A stretch of 19,518 nt of DNA, taken from positions 1 through 19,518 of the forward strand of contig CAVPCY010000011.1 in assembly GCA_963702525.1 (NCBI GenBank), in the 5' to 3' direction. The position numbers and the translations under genes were made by a program. A model generated the notes under the pieces. It made no database searches. It was not told the DNA's origin and worked only from the letters and a program-made list of their open reading frames with translations. The DNA is from CAVPCY01 sp963702525 (GTDB taxonomy: Bacteria; Actinomycetota; Coriobacteriia; Anaerosomatales; PHET01). Shown piece after piece: positions 10,377-17,823 of the stretch. The first letter of the stretch is position 1, and the number at the start of each line of letters is the position of its first letter.

Positions 10377-13300
10377 CTATGGCCAGTACGTCGCTGTCGG
10401 TATGTCCGACGGCAACGGGTGCGAGTTGACGCCGTGGAACCCGTGGCATCCGCCGTTCGCGCAGTGATCGCGATCTCAAGTCGGTCGGCGAGGTGATAGT
10501 CCCGCAGGACGATGCCGGCCAGTCCGTCGTGGTCCTTGCTCACGTATGGGAATGTATCGGCAGGTCGTCCGTCGGAGGTTACTGTTCGCGCCAGCAGACG
10601 CGGGCTGCGCCATGCGTGCGGGATGCGGACGTGACAGTCGACGCACTTCTCGCCGTAGTGCAGCGGGTGCTACGTGGGTGCGCCGGTGTGCTTGGCATGC
10701 GCCCGGTGCACGTAGCTGCCGCCCGGCGACGTGGTGCCCTCGACCGAGCCGATGGCGATCGTGTGGCACTTGAAGCACACCACGCGCTCGGTCCCGGTCG
10801 TCTCGAACTGCGACTGGCGGCCGCGCGTGGGGTTCGCGTACTCGGTCTGGCTGTAGTCGGGGTCGATCGTGATCGGGACCGCGCTGCCGTGCGGGCCGGC
10901 CATCGCCGAGGTGCCCTCGTGGCAGTCGTCGCAGCCCATCGTCACGGCGCGGATCTCATCGACCGTGTCCACAGGAACCCCCAGCGCGGTGCCGTCGAGC
11001 CACTTCGTCGTTCCGCTGTTGGCCGGCAGGGTCCAGGTGTAGGTGGTGCCTTCGCTCGCGTACGTGGTCATGGGGAAGCGCTTGGACAGCCCGGTCAACG
11101 CGTTCCAGCCGATGTTGTGTCCGCCGCCCATCGGCGAGTCGAGCGCGGTCTGCCACTGCTCGAGCGGATCGCTCCACACGTAGCCAGCCGGGCAGTCTCG
11201 TCTCCGTGGAGGTGCGCTTGTGCGCCGATGCTGCCGAGGAGCCGCTGGGCGCCGCCGTGCCGCTCCTGTGGCAGGAGGTGCAGCGGTGGTCGCGGTTGGT
11301 GATCGCGGCCTTGACGTCGGCCAGCGCCGCGTAGTCGCCGTTGCCCTCATCGGCCGGGTCGTCGTGGCACACGCGGCAGCTCGTGGCCCCGCCGCCCGTG
11401 ATCGGTCCGCCAGAGGTCGCGGTGTGCGAGTTCATGAGGTCGCCCGGGTGACATCCCAGACAGCCCTCGTTCTCGCCGGCGCCGTAGGTGATGCCGTTGA
11501 CGGTCCCGCTCAGGTTCGCCGAGTGGTCGACGAAGTGCTGGCTCGCCGAGAATCCGTTGTGACACGCCGTGGCCGGGTCACTGCCGCCGCACGACTTGAT
11601 GGTGGGCACAATACCGGCCTTGTGGCAGCCCTCGAGCGCACAGGTGGCGCCGTGGACAGCCTTGAGGTTCGCGGAGGTGTGGCAACCCGAGTACGCGCAG
11701 TATCCGGGAGTCGGATCGCCGGACGTGTTGAGCTCGGTTCCCTCGTGGGCGGCGGCGTTGGCGCCATGGCCCTCGAGCGCCGAGTAGCCCACGTGGCACG
11801 ACTCTTCGGCGTTGTTGCCGCCGCAGCTCACAGTGTCGAGGCCGTTGATGCTGCCGGTGTTGGCGTGGCAGCCCTTGGCTGTGCAGCCCGGTCCGCGGTG
11901 CAGCGTGCGCACGTCGAGCGTGTCGTGGCAGCCGGCGCTCAGACAGGTGCCCGGCTTGGGCGTGCCGTCCTCTGCCAGCTCAAGCCCCTTGTGCGACAGA
12001 GTCCTGCAGGCCGTGCGCCGCTGGGATCCCGGCGGTGCCGTGGCACGTGGTGCACGCAGCCGCGGTGGTCTTCTCGGTCCACGAGTTCTTGACCTTACTC
12101 GCCGAGATCTCGGTGGCGTTGTGGCAGCCGGCGCAGACGGTGACCTTGCGTGGAGGTGCTCGAGCCCGCCGCGATGGTGTTGCTCGGTCGCGCGTGCTCG
12201 GTGCCGATCGCATCGGCGTGGCACGCGGTGCACGGCGTCATCGAGGCCGGTCGCAGCGTCGGCGAGCTTCTGAGCCGGCGATGCCGGTGGCGCGGTGCGC
12301 CTCGTCGGCGCCGTCGGTGCGGCCCGACTTGCCCGCGTGGACGCCGGTGCGCGGGTCGTACTCGCCCGTGCCGCTGTGGCATGCGGAGCCCTGGCCGCAG
12401 CTCTTGTTCGCGGGATCGAACGCCGCATTGCCGTTGCTCGCCGTCTTGGCGTGGCAGCGCAGACAGCTCTTGTGCAGCCCGCCTTCGAGCGGATCGCCCA
12501 CCGCGGAGAGGTCCTTGCCGGGGTGGCAGCCGGCGCCGCTGTCTCCGCAGCCCGCGCTGCCCTCGACGACGTGCATGTCCTCAAGATCGCCCGAGTGCGC
12601 GGCGTCAAGGCCGTCGGTGCCGTGGCACGCGTCGCAGCCTCGGCGGTGTCGCGCGTCGACCAGTCCTCGGCGATGGCGATCTCTGAAGCGGCGTCGTCGT
12701 GGCAGTTCTGGCACGTGCTCGGGCTGTTCGAATGGGCCGAGGACGGCTCGATCGTGCTCGGTTTGCAGGCTCACGCCGTCCGGCTCCATGAAGTGGCACT
12801 CGCCGCAGGCGATGTCGTAGTACGACGTGTTGCTCGCCGGGACGCGCGTCTTGGGCGAGTGGACGTCGCGGTCGTTCTCGTGCGAGTAGTCGTCGTTCAC
12901 GTAGTCGGGATGGCAGGCGCCTTCCGAGTCGCGCCGCACCCGCGCGCGTGGGCTGGTGCGCCTCGATCTCGAAGTCGTGGCAGCCGGGTTCGCCCTTCGC
13001 GGCTTTGCCCGAGCAGTTCTTCGGAGCGTTGGCGTGCAGCGCGTGCAGGTCGTTCTCCGCGTGGCAGCCGCTGCCGGTCTCTCCGCAGCCCAGCGTCCCG
13101 GTCGCTTCGACCGACTGTGCGACCTCGGGGTCGTGCATCGGCGAGGAGGAGTTGACCTTGTGGCAGTCCTCGCAGCCGCGCTTCTTCCAGTCCGAGAGGA
13201 CCTCGGCCAGGCCGAAGGCGCGCACGTCGTTGTGGCACTCTCCGCAGCCGACGTCCTTGCCGTACTTGCTGCCCTTGGCGATCGGCACGCCGGTGTGCGC

Positions 13301-13893
13301 GTCCTTCAGCTCGCGGCTGTGGCAGTCGTTGCACGTCGCCTTCGCGGTGCCGATCTCGCCGCTGCCGCGTCGCCACTGGTCACGGGCGCGCTCATAGTCG
13401 CCTGCATGTCGGTCCCGGTGACCGTGTGGGTGGTCTCTCGGTAGTGTCCGCGCGGGTAGGGGGCCGCGAGGCGCATCCGGTTGGGCGCGGCCTCCAGCGT
13501 GCCGTCGTGGCACACCTGGCACTCGTGCTCGCGCGGCTTGTGGCAAGGGATGCATCCCACGCCCTGGTAGTCGTGGCACGTGGTGCACTCGGCGTTGGGG
13601 TGGTAGTCGTTGAAGTCGGTGTACTCGGTCTCCGAACCGTGGCAGCCCTTGCCGGAGTTCGTGCAGCCGGACTCGCGCTCGATCTTGTAGTCGCTGGCCT
13701 CGGTGAAGTCGTGGACCGAGCCGGTGGGCGGGTTCCAGACCGCCGAGAAGATCACCGCTGCGATCGCTGCGACGGCGAAGAGGCCACCGCGCTTGTAGTT
13801 GCGCGGCGAGCTCTGCTTCTTCATGGCGTCTGAGCCGTAGAGGGGGCGGTATCCAGGCTGGTTGCCACCTCGTGGGCCCGAAGGGCTCGGCAC
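10377..13893 (-). CDS. Giant multihaem c-type cytochrome (19 CXXCH plus about 13 longer-spaced CXnCH motifs), several apparent frameshifts
   Basis: About 1,170 residues when reconstructed, beginning with a basic segment (KKQSSPRNYKRGG) and a hydrophobic signal/anchor LFAVAAIAAVIFSAVW, so exported. Canonical sites in order: CTTCH, CIPCH, CQVCH, CNDCH, CGECH, CEDCH, CGECH, CQNCH, CDACH, CLRCH, CTACH, CAGCH, CTTCH, CLGCH, CRVCH, CTSCH, CDDCH, CFKCH, CVDCH. CX4CH sites: CLSAGCH, CTAKGCH, CAYSGCH, CALEGCH, CANGGCH. Longer spacings: CTNSGKGCH, CGETGSGCH, CGDSGAGCH, CGQGSACH, CGGNNAEESCH, CGGSDPATACH, CSGKAAKGEPGCH, and one ending EGACHPDY whose first Cys is blurred by a frame break. Start taken as GTG 13893 because of its ribosome site; ATG 13824 is the alternative. 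About ten frame breaks (for example 13385, 12945, 12755, 12640, 12285, 12010, 11195, 10672, 10465). The product probably stores or conducts electrons outside the membrane. It is 62 nt upstream of the nine-haem cytochrome. Confidence 0.9.
11454..11945 (-). repeat. Internal 82-residue tandem repeat within the giant cytochrome
   Basis: Two adjacent units, each starting with a PxPG[TY]C..(S/A)GCH segment (CLSAGCH at 11925-11945, CAYSGCH at 11679-11699; offset 246 nt, 82 codons). Each unit then has a distal His (TLH or AVH), a second CX4CH (CTAKGCH, CALEGCH), an SCGG...CH motif with eight residues between Cys (CGGNNAEESCH, CGGSDPATACH), and a [FY]SA...H.....H segment. The units are similar but clearly diverged, so this is an old duplication of a three-site haem module. 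Confidence 0.8.
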
Positions 13894-13900
13894 TACGTCT

Positions 13901-13905
13901 CTCCC
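13901..13905 (-). promoter_or_regulatory. Ribosome-binding site supporting the GTG start of the giant cytochrome
   Basis: On the minus strand GAGGGAGAG lies with its GGGAG core seven bases before GTG 13893. The internal ATG at 13824 has no comparable purine tract, so the GTG is preferred; it adds a 23-residue hydrophilic stretch before the signal/anchor. Confidence 0.5.
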
Positions 13906-14070
13906 TCAGGCAGTCCGTTCGTGTCGTGCGCCCCAGCGTCGGCCCTCATGATAGCGGAGGACTTCCATTTGCTCGTCGAACGCCGGGCTGGGGCGCCACA
14001 GGTATTGTCGGACGAAAGATTGGTTTACCTGAGCGCCTGGATCGCCGGCGTGTTTGCCGGGCAACACAAA

Positions 14071-14092
14071 CACCCGCCCAAAGGGGCGGGTG
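14071..14092 (-). terminator. Rho-independent-type terminator of the 67-residue small gene
   Basis: Perfect nine-base-pair stem, CACCCGCCC at 14071-14079 and GGGCGGGTG at 14084-14092, with a four-base loop. Read on the minus strand it is followed by TTTGTGTT. It starts 39 bases beyond the stop codon at 14131, which separates the small gene from the cytochrome genes further downstream. Confidence 0.75.
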
Positions 14093-14130
14093 CGTCGGTG
14101 GCGCCGAGAACTACTGTTGGGGCTCGTCTG

Positions 14131-14334
14131 CTAGGTGAGTGTCAACCCGAAGACGTCTTTGGCTGCGGCACGCAGAGATTCGATCTTCTGTGGATCGTCG
14201 GGCTCGTCGGGCCCGATCAGCGAGATCAGGAAGCCGCACCGCAGCGCAAGCTCCCCACGGGACTTGAACACGTCGAGGTTGTTGCGTTCGATGTGCTGCT
14301 GGATCTGCTGGCAGTAGTCGTACAGCTTGCCCAT
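14131..14334 (-). CDS. Small hypothetical protein, 67 residues
   Basis: Intact frame beginning MGKLYDYCQQIQQHIERNN and ending in KDVFGLTLT. It has an ATG with a GGGAG ribosome site six bases upstream, and a strong terminator just after the stop, which is why I accept it as a real gene. It is soluble, with mixed charge and predicted mostly helical character; there is no signal peptide, only two Cys and no recognised motif. Function unknown. It sits between the cytochrome cluster and the divergent Cys-rich small gene, and appears to be a single-gene transcript. Confidence 0.65.
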   Translation of the reverse strand: MGKLYDYCQQIQQHIERNNLDVFKSRGELALRCGFLISLIGPDEPDDPQKIESLRAAAKDVFGLTLT

Positions 14335-14379
14335 GTCTCACTCCCTACGGATTGAGCCCCCCATTGAGCGCGCCCCCTG

Positions 14380-14409
14380 ATGATACGGGGTCGCCCCCAT
14401 GTCGTACAA
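14380..14409 (-). promoter_or_regulatory. Possible sigma-70-type promoter for the 67-residue gene
   Basis: On the minus strand TTGTAC (14404-14409) and TATCAT (14380-14385) are separated by 18 bases. The -10 matches the consensus at five of six positions, the -35 at only three. It lies about 45 bases upstream of the start codon. Confidence 0.35.
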
Positions 14410-14526
14410 CCGAACAGGCGACGGCGTTCCCTTCATCGCCCCCCGTCTTCTGCCGATACTCCCATCGGGGTCGGTTGGCGAAACTCCCTCGTTGGGTCTT
14501 ATCGGCTAGTTTCCGCCGGAGTTAAG

Positions 14527-14743
14527 ATGTCTGATTCATTCAGTCCGATCAGAGGCAAGTGCATGTGGTGGCGCGAGGCTGCCGTCGAGGAGGACATCCA
14601 CGACGCTCGCCTGCGTGCTGAAGAGCGCCGCGTGTACTGCTCGTGTTTCGTCGAAGGCAGGGGCTGGACGCACAGAGCTCGACGACGTGCCGTCGAACTG
14701 TCCCGAGAACCTGCACTGCCGCTACTACATCCGCCACTGGTAG
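14527..14743 (+). CDS. Cys-rich small protein with CSCF and CRYYI motifs, one apparent frameshift
   Basis: Reconstructed protein of about 71 residues starting MSDSFSPIRGKCMWWREA. Key elements: KCMWW, a charged helix (EEDIHDARLRAEERR), VYCSCFVEG, and after a one-base shift near 14665, VPSNCPENLHCRYYIRHW followed by TAG. Five Cys spaced as C, CxC, C and C suggest a zinc- or Fe-S-binding small protein. The ATG has CGGAG six bases upstream. The meaningful sequence on both sides of the shift argues for a real gene carrying a sequencing indel. Function unknown; I believe related small proteins occur in Actinomycetota but cannot verify this here. It lies 60 nt upstream of the MarR gene. Confidence 0.7.
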
Positions 14744-14776
14744 GGCGCCCAGGGCTTGCCGCTTCGCACCCGCTAC

Positions 14777-14813
14777 GATAGTTCATGCATAAACTATCAG
14801 TGGAGTGAACTAT
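14777..14813. promoter_or_regulatory. Palindromic operator, probably the MarR autoregulatory site
   Basis: Three related half-sites occur here. GATAGTT (14777-14783) pairs with AACTATC (14792-14798) across eight bases, and ATAGTTCA (14778-14785) pairs with TGAACTAT (14806-14813) across twenty. The A+T-rich dyads stand out in the GC-rich surroundings, lie at the start of a marR-like gene and have the form of MarR-family operators. Occupation would block the start region of the MarR-MFS transcript. Confidence 0.7.
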
Positions 14814-15268
14814 TGCCGTGAGCGCATTCCCCGACTACCAGCCGACGAGCTCGCCGAACTTGCGCACGAGATGCGCCACGTGTGGCATGCAGTGGTGCGC
14901 GGCATGGCACAGCCGGAAGGGCTCGAGGGACTCCAGCGCCAGCAGTTCTGGGTGCTCGGTGCGCTCGCGCACGCGCCGCGCCGCATGAGCGACCTGGCCG
15001 AATGCGCGGGTACGTCGCAGGCGTCGCTTACCGGCATTGTGGATCGCCTCGAAGAGCGAGAGCTCGTCGAGCGGGTGAGAACCGCCGAGGACCGGAGGTG
15101 GTCGAGGTCGCGCTTACCGCGCGCGGGCGCGAGCAGATGGACCGCTCCAACGCGATGCTCGCCCGGATTGCCGAGGTGCTCGAGCCGCTCTCGGTCGCGG
15201 AGCCGTCAGTTCCTCGCGCTGCTGCGCAAGATCACTGCCGGACCGGAGACGCGAACACGTGCACCTGA
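14805..15268 (+). CDS. MarR family transcriptional regulator, two or three apparent frameshifts
   Basis: About 150 residues with a MarR winged helix-turn-helix. Helices start DELAELAHEMRHVWHAVVRG; RQQFWVLGALAHAPRRMSDLAECAG leads to the recognition helix TSQASLTGIVDRLEERELVERV, followed by the DRR wing and VVEVALTARGREQMD. The dimerisation C-terminus resumes as QFLALLRKI. The frame goes from 3 to 2 near 15100 and back to 3 near 15205. GTG 14805 is used as start; it sits directly on a GGAG and inside the operator, so a start at GTG 14818 combined with an unseen indel is also possible. The exact stop is blurred by the frame breaks, with TGA 15266-15268 the likeliest. It overlaps the MFS gene and probably represses it together with itself. 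Confidence 0.9.
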
Positions 15269-16924
15269 TCGACCTCGAGCACAGCCACAAGATGCGTATC
15301 CTGGGCGGCATCATGCTCGGCGTGCTGCTTGCGGCGATCGACCAGACCATCGTGGGCGAGCTTGGCGGCTTCCAGCTTCTTGCGTGGGTGTTCACGGTCT
15401 ACTCGCTCACGAGCACCATCGCCGTCCCGATCGCGGGCAAGCTCACCGACCTCTACGGGCGCAAGTGGATCTATCTGGGCGGCATACGCTGTTCGTGGTC
15501 GCCTCGGTCGCATGCGGATTGTCACCGAACATGTATGCGCTGATCGTTGCGCGAGGCATCCAAGGCATCGGTGGCGGCATCATGATGGCGACAGGCATGG
15601 CGCTCATCGGTGACCTGTTCGTCGCGCGCGAGCGCGGCCGCTACCAGGGGCTTCTCGGCGCGATGTGGGGCCTGGCGTCGATCGTCGGGCCGCTGCTCGG
15701 CGGGTTTCTCACCGACGCACTGTCGTGGCGCTGGGTCTTCTTCATCAACCTGCCGCTGGGGCTCGTCGCTCTGTGCGTGCTATTCCGGACGCTGCCTGCG
15801 CCCGAGCGCGGGCAGCGGCACACGATCGACTGGGGTGGCGTCGCGGCCCTGGTCCTAGGCCTGGTGCCCCTTCTGCTCGCGCTCAACCTGGGCGGGGGAG
15901 GCGAGGCCGCGACCGCAGCTGCCGGCTGGGCGTCACCGGTCATCTTGGGCCTGCTCTCGGCGTCGATCGTGGGACTGCTGGTGTTCTTCTTCATCGAGCG
16001 GCGCCACCCCGAGCCCATCATCGACTTCGACCTGTTCAAGGCGCGCATCTTCACCGTGTCGGTGACCGCAGCGTTCTTCTCGAGCGTGGGCATGTTCGGC
16101 TCGATCATGTACGTGCCGCTCTACGTGCAGGTGGTTCTGGGCCGCTCGGCGACCGCCTCGGGCGTGTTCATGATGCCGCTCGTGCTGGGCATGGTGACCG
16201 CTTCGATCATCGCCGGTCAGCTCATCAGCCGGACAGGCAAGTACAAGAGGATCGGCGTCGTGGGCTTCGGCGCCTCGGCGGCCGGCATGTTCCTGCTCTC
16301 GCGCTTGACTCCTGCCACGCCCGACTGGCAGATCTACGCCCAGCTCGCCGTGATCGGCGCGGGCATGGGCGTGGGGATGCCGCTGTTCAACGTCGCGGTC
16401 CAAAGCGCGTTTCCCACCCGCATAGGCGTGGTAACCTCGGGGCTGCAGTTCTTCCGCTCCATCGGCGGAACCATCGGCGTGGCGGTGCTTGGCGGGGCAC
16501 TCAACGCACGGCTGCGCGTCGAGCTGCAGACGCTCGTCACCGAACAGGCAGCGAGGCTCGCGCCCATCCGCGACCGGTTGGGCGACGCGCTGGGCGCTCC
16601 CGAGCAGCTGCTCAACGAGGGCGCGCTAGAACGTTCGGAGCGGGATTTCCGCCTGCGGCGCAGGCTTCGCTCGTGCTGTTCGCGAAGGATCTGCAGCTTG
16701 CCGTTGGCTCGGCTATCGGCTTCACCTTCCAGATCGCGTTTCTCGCCTCCGCAGCAGCGTTCGTGACGATGTGGTTCCTGCCGGAGATCGAGTTGGGTGA
16801 GGCCCCGCAGCGTTCCAGGACCGAGGCCGCCGGAATCGAACTGCTCGCCGATGAGGGTATGGGTCCCGCCGAGGCGGAACCTGCGCTGGTGGAGACCGCA
16901 GATGTCGCGACCGACTCCGCGTAG
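15259..16924 (+). CDS. MFS drug/solute efflux transporter, DHA2 (EmrB/QacA) family, two apparent frameshifts
   Basis: About 550 residues with many hydrophobic segments, consistent with the 14-TM DHA2 proton antiporters. Motif A is GKLTDLYGRK; other blocks are RGIQGIGGGIMMA, GLLGAMWGLASIVGPLLGGFL, LSWRWVFFINLPLG, the long central cytoplasmic-to-TM region with FIERRHPEPIIDFDLFK, and QSAFPTRIGVVTSGLQFFRS. Near the N-terminus the D1 motif is short: DQTIVGELGGF lacks the TALPRIV segment expected between two IVG triplets. Frames change near 15483 and near 16650. GTG 15259 is used; ATG 15292 (MRILGG) is an equally credible start. A charged tail of about 45 residues follows the last TM. With an upstream MarR gene it is probably a regulated exporter; substrate unknown. 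Confidence 0.93.
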
Positions 16925-17759
16925 CGACCCGCGCATACCCGCGTTCGCCGAGCGCGTGTTGGCCGAGGGAAGGCCCCTATACCGCGACTTCCCCTGGCGC
17001 GACACGCGGGACCCATACTCCATCCTCGTCTCCGAGGTGATGCTGCAGCAGACCCAGGTCTCGCGCGTGGTCCCGTACTACGAGCGCTGGCTCGAGGACT
17101 TCCCCACGATCGACGCCTTGGCCGCCGCGCCGCTCGAAGCGGTGTTGCGGGCATGGCAGGGGCTGGGCTACAACCGTCGCGCGATCGCGCTCAAGCGACT
17201 CGCCGAGACGATCGCCGACAGCACCGCGCCTGGCTCGCAGCCCGCACTGCCTCGCGGACATGACGCGCTGCTCTCGCTTCCAGGCGTGGGACCGGCGACC
17301 GCCGCAGGAGTCCGTGCGTTCGCGTTCGGCGAGCCGGACGCCTACCTCGAGACCAACGTTCGTGCCGTATTCCTGCACGAGCTGTTCGCGGATGCCGAGG
17401 GCGTGCCCGACCGAGCGATCGCGCCGCTGGTGGCTGAGGCAGCCGCCTGTGCCGCGGATGCCGGTATCGATTCGCGCGCGTGGAACTACGCGCTGCTCGA
17501 CTACGGTACGCACCTCAAGCGCACCGTGCCAAACCCGTCACGGCGTAGCGCTCACCATGGGCGGCAGTCGACCTTCGAGGGCTCGCGGCGCCAGAAGCGG
17601 GCTCGGCTGCTGCGCCTAGTGATGGAGGAGCCGGGCGCGACCGCCGAGGAGCTTGCCGCGGGGCTGTCGCTCGATGCCGGCGAGACGCTGGGCATCCTCG
17701 AGGACCTGACTGCCGAGGGGTTCGTGGCTCGCGAGGACGACGGCTGGCGGGTGGGATAG
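16902..17759 (+). CDS. MutY-like HhH-GPD DNA glycosylase (A/G-specific adenine glycosylase family) lacking the Fe-S cluster
   Basis: 285 residues, intact frame. The glycosylase core begins PWRDTRDPYSILVSEVMLQQTQVSRV with the MutY-type glutamate (Glu45) and QQTQV; WQGLGYNRRA follows, then the helix-hairpin-helix LLSLPGVGPATA (123-134). The position of the catalytic Asp is occupied by Glu150 in YLETNVRAVFLHELF. Instead of the four-Cys Fe-S loop the protein has ALLDYGTHLKRTVPNPSRRSAHHG, and it ends in a winged-helix-like tail (GATAEELAAGLSLDAGETLGILEDL) in place of the Nudix-like 8-oxoguanine domain. A clade of such NPSRRSAH-type MutY homologues is, to my knowledge, widespread, with a substrate that is not settled. 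ATG 16902 has GGAG eight bases upstream and overlaps the MFS gene by 23 nt. Confidence 0.9.
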   Translation: MSRPTPRSDPRIPAFAERVLAEGRPLYRDFPWRDTRDPYSILVSEVMLQQTQVSRVVPYYERWLEDFPTIDALAAAPLEAVLRAWQGLGYNRRAIALKRLAETIADSTAPGSQPALPRGHDALLSLPGVGPATAAGVRAFAFGEPDAYLETNVRAVFLHELFADAEGVPDRAIAPLVAEAAACAADAGIDSRAWNYALLDYGTHLKRTVPNPSRRSAHHGRQSTFEGSRRQKRARLLRLVMEEPGATAEELAAGLSLDAGETLGILEDLTAEGFVAREDDGWRVG

Positions 17760-17823
17760 GGCACGCCGCGTGTGTGACACGTGACCGATTCACACTCTCA
17801 TGCGTGCGCTCGTGCGCGAGGGG

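Noticed and set aside
10493..12092. Long plus-strand open frames across the cytochrome region
   Set aside because: They are mirror frames of the minus-strand cytochrome. The minus strand carries regularly ordered CXnCH motifs, signal sequences and ribosome sites, whereas these frames carry none.
8769..13690. Frequent recurring GTGGCA...GCA pattern on the plus strand, resembling a dispersed DNA repeat or CRISPR-like array
   Set aside because: It is the reverse complement of the TGC-N6-TGCCAC haem codons; spacing is irregular and the flanks are not repeated.
13947..13985. TATCAT with an upstream TTCGAC as a promoter for the giant cytochrome
   Set aside because: The 21-base spacing is too long and the -35 match poor, though a missing or extra base in this sequence could have distorted it.
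14475..14505. TTGGCG / TATCGG as a promoter for the Cys-rich small gene
   Set aside because: Weak match to consensus and a 19-base spacer; not distinguishable from background.
14899..15268. Separate plus-strand gene in frame 2 within the MarR region
   Set aside because: Only its later part (VVEVALTARGREQMD) is meaningful, and that is the continuation of the MarR protein after a frame break.
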